From: CATOSD01 sp965203135
GTDB lineage: Bacteria > Chloroflexota > Dehalococcoidia > Lucifugimonadales > CATOSD01
Direction of reading: 5' to 3'
Length of the DNA stretch: 64,000 nt
NCBI GenBank assembly: GCA_965203135.1
Contig: CBDBBO010000001.1
Location: 1,674,001-1,738,000, forward strand
In this document: positions 8,560 through 16,560 of the stretch, in pieces
Numbering within the stretch: position 1 is the stretch's first letter
Layout of the letters: each line of letters starts with the position of its first letter
Position numbers and translations under genes: made by a program
Notes under the pieces: model-generated
The model's input: the letters and a program-made list of their open reading frames with translations, nothing else
Told to the model about the DNA's origin: nothing
Database searches by the model: none

Positions 8560-9885
8560 TTGAGCGCCATAGACGTCCTGAGAACAGCTTTAGGGTCTGT
8601 GAGAAGCAACAAGCTCAGGTCCGTGTTGACGCTGCTGGGCATAATCATCGGCATAACCGCCGTTACGGTGCTGATGACCATCGGCAGGGGCGTTCAGCGC
8701 GGCATCACTGCGCAGATCGAGGCACAGGGGACTAACCTGCTGTTCGTCTCCGCAACGTTCAGGGGGCCGGACCTGGCGCCGCCCGCGCGGGAGGGCGGCT
8801 CGTTTGGCTACGCCGCCGCGTCCAGCCTACGGCCACTTCCGCTTACGCTGGAGGACGCCTATGCGCTGATCGACCCCGTGCTCGCGCCGTCGGTCAAGTC
8901 GAGCGTACCGTACAAACACGTCAGCGCCCGGATAGTGCCGGCGGGAGGAGCGCACCCGGGCGGCTGGGTGGAGACCCAGGCGGCGGGTGTGACGCCGGAG
9001 TACGCGCGGATGCGCAACGTAGAAATGGCGCAGGGAGAGTTCATCACGGACGCCCACCTGAGGAATCGCGCGCTTGTGGCGGTCATAGAAGAGTCGATGG
9101 CCGAGCGTCTGTTCACCACCCGGAACCCCGTGGGCCAGCCGATAAGATTCAACGGGCGCCTGTTCACGATCATTGGAGTGAGTGAAAGTACGGGAATAAG
9201 CTTCTTCGGCGGCGGCGGCGAAGAGGTTCTCATACCCATAACGACGGCGCTGTACCGGTTGGACGAGCCGTCGCCGTTCGGCGATCCCGGGTCCGTGGAC
9301 ACCATCTACGCGGAGGCTGTCAGCCCGGAAGCGGTGGAGGACGCCAAGGAGGAGATTCGCCTCATACTGCGGCTGCGGCACCGCCTGACCGGGCAGGACG
9401 ACTTCGAGATCGACACGCTCCAGGAGCTTATCGAGTCCCTCAACCAGATAATCGCGGTGTTCGTGCTGTTTCTGGGCACCATAGCCGGTATCTCGCTCCT
9501 GGTGGGCGGGATAGGGGTTATGAACATCATGCTGGTCTCGGTTACAGAGAGGACGCGAGAGATAGGCATACGCAAGGCGATGGGGGCGAAGCGGCGGGAC
9601 GTGCTGTTTCAGTTCGTTGCTGAGGCGGTGCTGCTGACGATAGGAGGTGGAGCCATCGGGCTGCTGCTGAGCCTCTCTCTCACGCCCGCCATCAACCTGC
9701 TGGTGAGGTTCATCGTGACGGAGGGGGACCCGAGTTCGACGGCGGCCGCTCCGGGCGTGGGGTTCGACCCCGGAATCGCGGCGGTGGCGCTGCTGGTGTC
9801 GGCGACTATCGGGCTGTGCTCCGGTATCTACCCTGCGCTGCGCGCCTCCAGGATGCACCCTATCGAGGCGCTGCGGTACGAGTAG
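8560..9885 (+). CDS. MacB-type ABC transporter permease (FtsX family)
   Basis: This 441-residue protein starts with TTG at 8560, 24 bases after the adaptor gene stop. It has an N-terminal membrane helix (TLLGIIIGITAVTVL), a large extracytoplasmic MacB core domain (residues about 50-280) and three C-terminal helices with the signature GGIGVMNIMLVSVTERTREIGIRKAMGA. It ends PIEALRYE, as these permeases do. MacB-type permeases use a mechanotransmission cycle to move peptides, lipoproteins or antibiotics through a MacA-like adaptor. No ATP-binding subunit is present in this operon or nearby, so it must be encoded elsewhere; here the permease is not fused to an ATPase. Confidence 0.9.
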   Translation: MSAIDVLRTALGSVRSNKLRSVLTLLGIIIGITAVTVLMTIGRGVQRGITAQIEAQGTNLLFVSATFRGPDLAPPAREGGSFGYAAASSLRPLPLTLEDAYALIDPVLAPSVKSSVPYKHVSARIVPAGGAHPGGWVETQAAGVTPEYARMRNVEMAQGEFITDAHLRNRALVAVIEESMAERLFTTRNPVGQPIRFNGRLFTIIGVSESTGISFFGGGGEEVLIPITTALYRLDEPSPFGDPGSVDTIYAEAVSPEAVEDAKEEIRLILRLRHRLTGQDDFEIDTLQELIESLNQIIAVFVLFLGTIAGISLLVGGIGVMNIMLVSVTERTREIGIRKAMGAKRRDVLFQFVAEAVLLTIGGGAIGLLLSLSLTPAINLLVRFIVTEGDPSSTAAAPGVGFDPGIAAVALLVSATIGLCSGIYPALRASRMHPIEALRYE

Positions 9886-9915
9886 ACGGGGCAGGCCGTA
9901 CGCCAACGGCGGCCG

Positions 9916-10296
9916 CTAGACGCCCAGCAGATCGCGAATGTGGTCTCGCAGGGGCATGAAGTAGTTGTCGCGAATGTCGAGAACATCCGCCTCGGTGAAC
10001 GTGGAGATGCCGTATCGTGCCTCAAGGCTGATCAGGTACAGTGTAGTGTAGAGCCTTTCAATAGAGCGCAGTTGGTGAACCCTCGCAACCAATCCTCTGC
10101 GTTGAATGTGTGACTCGGGGTGAAGTCCAAGACCCACGTCCAGATAAGCATCAATGTAGTGTAGGCTCGAATAGAACAGTCCAGTCACAGCCCAGTCGTG
10201 ATAATGCTCCTGAGATGATGCCAAGTTCCGCGTTACGCTGTTGCAGAATCGCTCATTTCTTTCGGCTTTGGTGATGTGAGCCGCTTCACTTGGCAT
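9916..10296 (-). CDS. HEPN-domain-like small protein
   Basis: A 126-residue mostly helical protein starting MPSEAAHITKAERNERFC. The segment WAVTGLFYSSLHYIDAYL (about residues 34-51) and the following helices match the general HEPN pattern of bundled helices. The usual Rx4-6H RNase motif is not clear. I chose ATG 10296, which follows GGAAG and overlaps the end of the upstream gene by 11 bases, rather than an upstream ATG at 10326 that would overlap more. Together with the upstream gene it forms a two-gene unit resembling HEPN/nucleotidyltransferase modules. Convergent with the permease gene. Confidence 0.6.
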   Translation of the reverse strand: MPSEAAHITKAERNERFCNSVTRNLASSQEHYHDWAVTGLFYSSLHYIDAYLDVGLGLHPESHIQRRGLVARVHQLRSIERLYTTLYLISLEARYGISTFTEADVLDIRDNYFMPLRDHIRDLLGV

Positions 10297-10660
10297 CCGG
10301 TTTCTTCCAGAGTGACGAACTTCCACTAAACGCGTTCTCGTAATCTACGCTCTCGATATTGATTATCCTGAAACCCAGAGTCAGGTCTTCTATTCTACGC
10401 AGTACATCGCCCTCGATCTCGATTATCGGGGACATAAGCTCGTATTCGCCACGCGGAGCGGTGATTATCGTCCACACCTCGTGGCAGCCGCCGCGCTGGT
10501 AGCACCTGACCTCGTCGACGTAATCGATCTTCTGGACGTGTTTGACAAATATCTCGATCGCTTCGTCAATCCCTATCGGGTTTTCAGGTTTCGGAAGCAG
10601 GCGGTAGGCGTCGCGCTCGGACTCGTCGTGCTTGTGGTATTTCTTTCGTTCGGTCTGCAT
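10286..10660 (-). CDS. Small alpha/beta protein partnered with HEPN (possible degenerate nucleotidyltransferase fold)
   Basis: A 124-residue protein starting MQTERKKYHKHDESERDAYR. Predicted order is helix (IDEAIEIFVKHVQKI), strand (VDEVRCYQ), strand (EVWTIITAP), helix, strand (GFRIINIESVD). Helix-strand-strand order next to a HEPN gene recalls MNT-type nucleotidyltransferases, but the GS-x10-DxD catalytic motif is absent, so the assignment is an inference. It overlaps the HEPN gene by 11 bases, implying translational coupling. AGAGG lies about 12 bases before the ATG. Confidence 0.5.
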   Translation of the reverse strand: MQTERKKYHKHDESERDAYRLLPKPENPIGIDEAIEIFVKHVQKIDYVDEVRCYQRGGCHEVWTIITAPRGEYELMSPIIEIEGDVLRRIEDLTLGFRIINIESVDYENAFSGSSSLWKKPDAK

Positions 10661-10710
10661 CTGAGAAGAACCTCTGCACCACTGATTCCATGTTGGATTC
10701 GCCAAGGGGC

Positions 10711-11802
10711 CTACGCGAGGACGAGCCCCGGCACGGCGAGCTCGTTGGTGATGTCTTCGAACCACTCGACGACTTCGTTGTGGAGGGGGATGCCGTTGGC
10801 GCGGCGGTCCTGCTCCTCCTCGTACTCGGAGAGGCCGGGGAAGAGAACGCGCTCGTGGCCGGGCGCGGGGGGCGTCTCGCGGAGCGTCTTGAGCATGCGG
10901 TCCATGTCGCGCTTGAACTGGTCGACGTCGGTGAAGGCGGCGATGTTGTAGGCCGCGAAGTAGTGCTTGGAGCCGGTGGTGGCCGGGTCGACCATGGTTG
11001 GCGCGACGCCGGAGAGCATGGTGGCGAGCACCTCGGGCATGAGGCCGAACCCGTAGCCCTTGTGCGAGCCCTGCTCGCGGGTGCCACCGAGCGGTAGATG
11101 GTAGTACTCGCCGCGCGGGCGCACCGGCGTTTCCTCCATGATGGGCGTGCCGTCGACGTCGGATATCCAACCGGGCAGCAGGTCGGCGCCCACGCGCATG
11201 GCGAGGCCCTGCTTGTTGCCGGCGATGGCGGACGTGGCGGCGTCGAACAGCAGCGGCGGCTCGGTGGCGGCGGGCGCGGCGATGGCGATGGGGTTGGTGC
11301 CCAGCCGCGGCTCGGCGGCGAAGGTGGGCAGCACCATCATCCCGCCGGCTGTCATGCACATGCCGACCATGTCCTGCTCGGCGGCGAGCATGGCGTGGTG
11401 GCCGATGCCGCCGGAGTGGCCGGCGTTGTGCATGGACACGACACCCATGCCGACGACGCGGGCCTTGTCGATGGCCATGCGCATGGCTTTGGGGCCCAAA
11501 ATGACCGCTAGGCCCTTGTCGGCGTCGATGGTGGCGGTGGCGGGCGACTCGCGCAGGATGCGCCAGTTGGGGCGCGGGTTGAGGTTGCCCTCGTTGTACT
11601 GCTGGACGTAGGAGCGCAGCATGTTGGAGACGCCGTGGGTCTCGACGCCGCGCAGGTCGGACATGACGAGGGTGTTGGCGCCCTCGGCGGCGTCTTCCGG
11701 CGAGACGCCCATCTTCTCGAATATGGCGGCGACGGAGAGTCGCAGCGACGGTTCGGTTATGCGTACCTGGTCTTCCTCGCGGGGCTTGAAGCGTTCGAGC
11801 AT
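10711..11802 (-). CDS. Malate/L-lactate dehydrogenase family oxidoreductase
   Basis: A 363-residue protein of the NAD(P)-dependent malate/lactate/ureidoglycolate dehydrogenase family (YlbC/ComC type), not related to classical LDH. Diagnostic stretches are ADLRGVETHGV-like SDLRGVETHGVSNM (about 44-57), the His-rich NAGHSGGIGHHAMLA, GTNPIAIAAPA and KGYGFGLMPEVLA. These enzymes reduce 2-oxoacids or oxidise 2-hydroxyacids with NAD(P). Start ATG 11802 is chosen for the GAGGAAG site 5 bases upstream; the longer frame above it has none. It stands alone on this strand; substrate not predictable. Confidence 0.88.
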   Translation of the reverse strand: MLERFKPREEDQVRITEPSLRLSVAAIFEKMGVSPEDAAEGANTLVMSDLRGVETHGVSNMLRSYVQQYNEGNLNPRPNWRILRESPATATIDADKGLAVILGPKAMRMAIDKARVVGMGVVSMHNAGHSGGIGHHAMLAAEQDMVGMCMTAGGMMVLPTFAAEPRLGTNPIAIAAPAATEPPLLFDAATSAIAGNKQGLAMRVGADLLPGWISDVDGTPIMEETPVRPRGEYYHLPLGGTREQGSHKGYGFGLMPEVLATMLSGVAPTMVDPATTGSKHYFAAYNIAAFTDVDQFKRDMDRMLKTLRETPPAPGHERVLFPGLSEYEEEQDRRANGIPLHNEVVEWFEDITNELAVPGLVLA

Positions 11803-11901
11803 GCGTCTTCCTCTCGAATCCTGGCTAAGGTCAGGGCCGATAGAGCGAATGGTTTTGGGGAATTGTAGCACTTTCACGGCACTGAGATAGCCCTCTATTG
11901 C

Positions 11902-11931
11902 TTGACGCATATATACCATAAAAGATATATT
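11902..11931 (+). promoter_or_regulatory. Promoter of the HigB/RelE-like toxin operon, probably leaderless
   Basis: TTGACG (11902-11907) and TATATT (11926-11931) are separated by 18 bases. The toxin ATG at 11941 is only 10 bases past the -10 box and has no ribosome-binding site, so the transcript probably begins at or within 3 bases of the start codon. Confidence 0.65.
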
Positions 11932-11940
11932 CCATTGACA

Positions 11941-12291
11941 ATGTTGGAAATCATCATATTCAGAACACCAAGAGGCAGATCTCCAGTCACGCGGTTCATC
12001 GACCGGCTACCGCGGCGCTTGAGAACTAGAGTAGCCAAGGACGTTGAGCTGCTAGAGAGGTATGGTCTCGAGATGGGTATGCCATACATCAAGAAGTTGA
12101 GAGGTGCCACAAATATCTGGGAATTGAGAACTAGGCTTGGAAGCGACCAGGTGCGGATACTCTTTGGAGTATTGACTGGTCGGCGGGTCGTTCTGTTGCA
12201 CGGGTTTATGAAGAGGAGCGGACGTCTGCCGCCGAGAGAGATCAGGACTGCGGAACAGAGATTGAGGACCTATCTTGGGGGTGTCCAATGA
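11941..12291 (+). CDS. RelE/HigB-superfamily toxin (phage Gp49-like)
   Basis: This 116-residue basic protein begins MLEIIIFRTPRGRSPVTRFI and contains LERYGLEMGMPYIKKLRGATNIWELRT and VLLHGFMKRSGRLPPREI, the typical line-up of Gp49/HigB toxins: strand, helix, then LxGxxxlwELR and the hydrophobic VLLHGFxKK strand. These toxins are ribosome-dependent mRNA endonucleases. The gene overlaps the XRE antitoxin start by 4 bases (ATGA). Toxin-first order is the higBA arrangement. The gene is more A/T-rich than its neighbours. Confidence 0.85.
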   Translation: MLEIIIFRTPRGRSPVTRFIDRLPRRLRTRVAKDVELLERYGLEMGMPYIKKLRGATNIWELRTRLGSDQVRILFGVLTGRRVVLLHGFMKRSGRLPPREIRTAEQRLRTYLGGVQ

Positions 12292-12569
12292 GCATGGGTA
12301 TTCCATGGAGCGAGTACAGGCAGGAGTTGATGAAGGACCCCGAATTTGTGAAAGAGTATGAGGCTCTCGAACCTGAGTACGAGTTGACCAGATTGCTCAT
12401 TTCGCAGCGGATCAAGCGGGGTCTGACTCAGAAGGAACTGGCCGAGCGCATGAATACCACCCAGTCGGTCATCTCCCGGCTGGAGAACGGTTCGGCGAAC
12501 CCGTCGCTGGCTACGCTCAAACGCCTGGCCGACGCGCTGGATGCGCGCCTGGTCGTCCGGTTCGAATAG
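12288..12569 (+). CDS. XRE-family HigA-like antitoxin
   Basis: A 93-residue protein. Its C-terminal half is a Cro/CI helix-turn-helix: LISQRIKRGLTQKELAERMN, then TTQSVISRLENGSANPSL and ATLKRLADAL. It pairs with the preceding RelE-type toxin through an ATGA overlap and should both neutralise the toxin and repress the shared promoter at 11902-11931. Typical length for the family; ends in ARLVVRFE. Confidence 0.88.
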   Translation: MSMGIPWSEYRQELMKDPEFVKEYEALEPEYELTRLLISQRIKRGLTQKELAERMNTTQSVISRLENGSANPSLATLKRLADALDARLVVRFE

Positions 12570-12576
12570 ACAGGCG

Positions 12577-14247
12577 CTATTGGCCGGTGTAGAGCTCGGT
12601 GTCGGGGTGGAAGGCGTACCAGCCGAACCAGTAGGCCTCGTGGGAGGGGACGCGCGGCAGTACGGTCTCCGGCTCCAGCGGGCGGAACAGCCCGTGCTCG
12701 GCTATGTGCCACACGTTGCCGGCGGAGTCGCGCAGTTCCTGGGGCGGCGGACCGTTGGGGTCGCTCACCACGTAGCCGTCCGGCACGGTGAACACCTCGT
12801 CGCCGCGCTCGTAGGCAGCCGCGCCGAGCGTGGTGGCCGAACCCGATACGAGGACGACGTTTACGCCGCCGACCTGGTCGTTGACCACGCGCTCGGTCTG
12901 CAGCGCATCCAGGGAGTAGGCCTTGCTGACGTCGCCCACACGGACGATGATGACGTAGGCCTTGGTGTCCAGCCTGTCGTCGCGCTGCCAGATGGGGAAC
13001 ATCGTGAGGGGGGAGGTCCGGTATTCGAAGTAGAACGACTGCGGGTTGTTCTCAGACTGGTACACCTCTGGCGGATAGATGCCGGTGTTGCGTGTGATAA
13101 CCGTGGTGTCCGGGTGCTCCTCGCGCCACTCCTGCCAGGTTGTGAGGTTGACGGGGAAGAAATCGAGCTTGATGCCGCTGTCGGCCAGCTCGCCGATTAC
13201 CGGCTCACCCAGAAGCTGGCTCCAGATGCTGCGCGTGGTCCTGTCGTACATCAGCTTGTTGCTACGGTACAGCAGGCCGGAGGTGCCGAAGGTTGTCGGC
13301 TCCCCATCTATCTTCGCGGAATACACGATTCCGGCGCCGCAGAGCGTTCACCACGCCAGGGCGATGGGTTCGCCTCCCAGCACGTCGTTCACCATCTCGT
13401 GCGGGTTGGTGATGCGCAGCGGGTAGGCGCGGTGCTCGCCGTTTATGGACACACCGAAAACCCTGTCGCGCGCCAGTAGGTAGGGGGCCTCGTCCGCGGG
13501 GACCGCTTCGGGATCGCGCAGGTCGGGTATGCCGTCTATGGCGACGCCGCCCCAGGTGACCTCTGTGAGGTCTATCCGAGAGGTCTCCCCGGAGTCGGCG
13601 AGCAGCTCGATGTAGCCCTCGTCTATGAAGGACAGCAGGTTGGCCTTCCAGGCGGCGTAGCCCTCGGGCGGGCGGTAGCTTTCGCGGTTCGGGCCGTACC
13701 ACTCCATCCACTTGTCCCACTCCTGCCGATCGAAGTCCTGACCGGTGAGCGAGCGGAGGGTCGACGCGGCAAGCTCCTGTTTTTCTTCGTCGAAGAAGAA
13801 GCGGAGCGACTCGATGAGGACCGGGACCTGGGAGACGTCTCGCTCGCGCAGGATGTCGGCCAGGGCCTGTTCGGTTTCGGGCTTTTCGAATCCAACCTTC
13901 GGAAACACCCTGTACATGGTGGCGGTCGGGTCGTAGTTCGGGTCGGGGGATGCCGGGGGCGCGGGGGTGAGCGCCGCGCTCGGGGCCGGCGGGGTGGTGG
14001 ACGCAGCGGGGGCGATGGCGGCGGTGGGTGCGGGCTGCGCCGTGGGCGCCGTCGATCCGCCAAGCGCAGGCGGGGTTGTGGGCGCGGCTGGCGCGACCGC
14101 AGAAGTTGGCGGCGGCGGCGATGCCACAGGCACAGCCGGGATCGTGGGTTGCGGAGGCGCGGCGGTATCGCCTCCGCAGCCATAGGCCGCCACCGCGATC
14201 GCGGCGGCGGCCAGCACGAGGAGCAGACGTATCGGGCGAGGCGTCAA
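12577..14247 (-). CDS. DUF3179 lipoprotein; candidate selenoprotein with in-frame UGA at residue 300
   Basis: Read continuously through one TGA (13350-13348) the frame gives 556 residues. A TTG start at 14247 lies 6 bases after the upstream gene. It begins with a lipoprotein signal (LLLVLAAAAIAVAAYGCGG, lipid-anchored Cys about 24) and a Pro/Ala/Thr-rich linker (about 30-100). The DUF3179 domain follows: HEMVNDVLGGEPIALAW, then TGA, then TLCGAGIVYS, FGTSGLLYRSNKLMYDR and SIWSQLLGEP. From recall of the family, the TGA position is the first Cys of the CPLCG motif, so the product would carry U-x-x-C. Both sides stay in the same frame with no shift. A hairpin with loop CGTGT starts within 20 bases of the TGA. 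Alternatively this is a simple nonsense mutation. Function of DUF3179 is unknown; a redox role is inferred. Confidence 0.8.
13315..13336 (-). promoter_or_regulatory. SECIS-like hairpin immediately downstream of the in-frame UGA
   Basis: On the coding (minus) strand CGCCGGAAT pairs with ATTCCGCG through 8 base pairs with one bulged C, closing a 5-base loop CGTGT. The loop begins 20 bases after the TGA at 13350-13348. Bacterial SECIS elements have a short stem with a small loop carrying G in its first two positions at roughly this distance, so spacing and loop agree. This was found by eye; no folding energy was calculated. Confidence 0.6.
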
Positions 14248-14253
14248 CCGCGC

Positions 14254-15387
14254 CTACTTGAGAAGCTCTTGGTGGAGCCTCTCGATGACGATGCCGAGCT
14301 CTTCCTCACTGAGGTTGAAAGGATCGATCACCAGCGAGTCGGGGTCGCCGACGTTGTGCAGGTAGATGGCGGGGTCGCCCTCGGTAAGCGAGTTCCAGAT
14401 ATCGTCGCGGCTGCGGCCGTTCCACTCGTCGGTGAGCTGCATCACCGCGTGAGGGATGAGGTAGTTGTAGGGGTCGTGCTCCACCGAAGCCTGGAGGCCG
14501 GGCACCTCGATGAATGCGTCGACCGCCTGCTGGCACATCTGGGTGTAGCGCTCGTTCTCTGCGTCCTCGTCCTCTTCGACGAAAATCTGCAGGGCGCTGA
14601 CAAGCCCGATAATCTCTTCCTTGGCCACTTTCATGCCGCGTCCGAAGAACTGGTGCGGGCTGCCGTTGGCGAAGGCCGCCTCGATGAGGTCGGCGCGTCC
14701 GGCGAGGATGCCGGTGCCCTGCGGACCGCGCACGGCCTTGCCGCCGCTGTAGACCACCATGTCGGCGCCCTCGGCGGTGAACCGGCGCAGGTTGCTGCGG
14801 GGCGGGATGAACGAGGCGGCGTCCACGATGACGGGCACGCCTCGGGCGTGGGCAATCTCGCAGACCTGTGGGAACGGGATGGACCGGCGGGTGACGAACG
14901 GGGAGAAGAGGTAGGCCACCGCGGCGGTATTCTCGGTGAACGCGGCCTCGAGCTGCCAGGGCTGGCAGCGGCGGCCGTCGCCGATCTCCACGAACTTGGC
15001 GCCTACGGACAGGTAGCACTGGTCGTAGGGGAATCGGTGGCTCTTGTGGATGATTATCTCGTTCTTCATGCCGTCGGTGTTGGGCAGTCGGGCCATCTTG
15101 GCCGGATCGGAACCCGCGACGACCGCTGCCGCCTGAAGCACGAGGCCGCCGGCGGCGCCGCTGCAGACGAAGCCGGCCTCAGCGCCGGTGATGTCGGCGA
15201 GCACCTGGCCCGCGGCCCTGTTGAGCTCGTCCATGTTGACCATGGCGTTGGACGCGCGGTTCATGGCGTCCATCACCTCGGGCCGCAGCTTGCTGCCGCC
15301 GTAGGCGGTGGTCGAGCCGGAAGCCGAGATTATCGAGTTCACCCCGATGCTGCGATAGAAGTCTGGAGACTCGCCGCTCCAAGTCAT
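14254..15387 (-). CDS. SelA-fold PLP-dependent enzyme (aminotransferase class V-like/DgaE-like)
   Basis: A 377-residue PLP enzyme beginning with INSIISASGSTTAYGGS-like sequence (GVNSIISASGSTTAYGG), the N-terminal signature of the SelA/D-glucosaminate-6-phosphate ammonia-lyase group. The probable Schiff-base lysine is in VYSGGKAVRGPQGTGIL (about residue 221), and VPVIVDAASFIPP holds the PLP-ring Asp. Family members include selenocysteine synthase and sugar-acid or amino-acid lyases; the sequence around the lysine fits the lyase branch. ATG 15387 follows AGGGGG. The DUF3179 candidate selenoprotein gene starts 6 bases after its stop, so the two are co-transcribed. A direct role in Sec-tRNA synthesis is possible but not supported by anything specific. 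Confidence 0.8.
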   Translation of the reverse strand: MTWSGESPDFYRSIGVNSIISASGSTTAYGGSKLRPEVMDAMNRASNAMVNMDELNRAAGQVLADITGAEAGFVCSGAAGGLVLQAAAVVAGSDPAKMARLPNTDGMKNEIIIHKSHRFPYDQCYLSVGAKFVEIGDGRRCQPWQLEAAFTENTAAVAYLFSPFVTRRSIPFPQVCEIAHARGVPVIVDAASFIPPRSNLRRFTAEGADMVVYSGGKAVRGPQGTGILAGRADLIEAAFANGSPHQFFGRGMKVAKEEIIGLVSALQIFVEEDEDAENERYTQMCQQAVDAFIEVPGLQASVEHDPYNYLIPHAVMQLTDEWNGRSRDDIWNSLTEGDPAIYLHNVGDPDSLVIDPFNLSEEELGIVIERLHQELLK

Positions 15388-15445
15388 ATGATGACCCCCT
15401 GATTGTGTTTGCTGATTTTACTTGGGCAGGCCGGCTGCTCTTGCG

Positions 15446-15487
15446 GCACCCCCATCCTAACCTTCCCCCATCAAGGGGGAAGGGACA
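15446..15487. repeat. Palindromic C/G-run hairpin, possible terminator
   Basis: The stem CCTTCCCCC (15461-15469) pairs with GGGGGAAGG (15475-15483) around a 5-base loop. It lies between the stop of the dienelactone hydrolase gene and the SelA-fold gene. Similar hairpins occur at 25484-25517, 51908-51933 and 63408-63441. No T-run follows, so termination is uncertain. Confidence 0.6.
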
Positions 15488-15493
15488 AGGGAG

Positions 15494-16255
15494 CTAGCCG
15501 CTGAGGTGGCGGCCCAGGAAGTCCCAGATCTTGTTCCAGCCGTCCACGGCTTGATCTATACGGTATGCGCCGCGGTCGTGGTAGAAGAAGCCGTGGCCCG
15601 CGCCCTCGTACATGTGGAACTCGTAGTCCTTGCCGTGGTCCTTGAGGGCCTGCTCGTGCTGGTCGACCTGGGCCGGAGTGGGGCTCATGTCGTCGGCGCC
15701 GAACAGTCCCAGCAGGGGGCAGGAGAGGTCCGCGGTGTAGTCGATTGGCGCTACGGGCTGGGCGGGAGAGAGCTGCTCCTGCGACATGACCACGTTGCCG
15801 CCCCAGCACTCGATTGCGGCGTCGAACGTGGTGGTGCGGCATGCGGCCAGGAACACGTGGCGTCCGCCGGAGCAGGTGCCGAACACGCCCACCTTGCCGT
15901 TGCTGTAGGGCAGGGAGCGGATGTAGTCGGCGGCGGCGGCGACGTCGCCCACGACCTGGTCGTCCGGCGCGCCACCCTCGGCGCGCACCTTGGCCGCGAC
16001 ATCGTCGGGAGTGCCGTGGCCGGAGCGGTGGTAGAGGTCCGGGGAGATGGCGAGGTAGCCGTGGTGGGCGTAGCGGCGGGCGAACTCGCGGTATAGCTCG
16101 TCCCAGCCCGGCAGGTGGTGGATGAGCACCACAGCGGGGAACGGGCCGGCGCCGAGCGGCCTGGCGAAGTAGGTGTTGATGGCGTCGCCGCCGTGTCCGT
16201 TGATGGAGATGGTCTCAGCGATCATCCCTTCGTACATGTCGGTGGTGTAGGTCAC
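15494..16255 (-). CDS. Dienelactone hydrolase family protein
   Basis: A 253-residue alpha/beta hydrolase. The nucleophile motif GTCSGG places Cys128 as nucleophile, as in true dienelactone hydrolases. The acid lies in LGLFGADD (Asp188 or 189) and the base in GAGHGFF (His221). The oxyanion strand reads FPAVVLIHHLPGW. It hydrolyses lactones or related esters; the exact substrate is unknown. GTG start at 16255 follows CAGGAGG 6 bases upstream, a strong choice. Monocistronic, ahead of a repeat hairpin. Confidence 0.9.
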   Translation of the reverse strand: MTYTTDMYEGMIAETISINGHGGDAINTYFARPLGAGPFPAVVLIHHLPGWDELYREFARRYAHHGYLAISPDLYHRSGHGTPDDVAAKVRAEGGAPDDQVVGDVAAAADYIRSLPYSNGKVGVFGTCSGGRHVFLAACRTTTFDAAIECWGGNVVMSQEQLSPAQPVAPIDYTADLSCPLLGLFGADDMSPTPAQVDQHEQALKDHGKDYEFHMYEGAGHGFFYHDRGAYRIDQAVDGWNKIWDFLGRHLSG

Positions 16256-16560
16256 GTTTGCCTCCTGGATTCGATGTGAGCTCAGGCGCGTTCGCGCCCG
16301 TGTTGAGCTAGTGGCGAGTGTAGCAATTTTGGCGTGTGAGCGTCAAATTGAGGGGGTACGAAAAAATCTGCTCGATTCTGCTACATTCCGCTCATTCCGT
16401 AGCTGGGCGGCCCGATGTTTCTGTCACTTTCTGTGAGCCAGGTTGTTAAGGTTCGTCACGCGCATTGCGCAGGATGTGGCAGAACGCGACCCGTTCGACA
16501 AGCTCAAGGCAGGCTCCGGCCCTATTCCGCGACTGGCGGTGATGGAGTCTATGGGATGGA

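Noticed and set aside
10286..11359. Long minus frame joining the HEPN partner with part of the dehydrogenase
   Set aside because: The upstream part is an out-of-frame read of the dehydrogenase gene; only the last 124 codons from ATG 10660 look real.
11902..11940. Extended TTG start for the RelE-type toxin
   Set aside because: The region matches a promoter (TTGACG, TATATT) and the family begins at the ATG at 11941.
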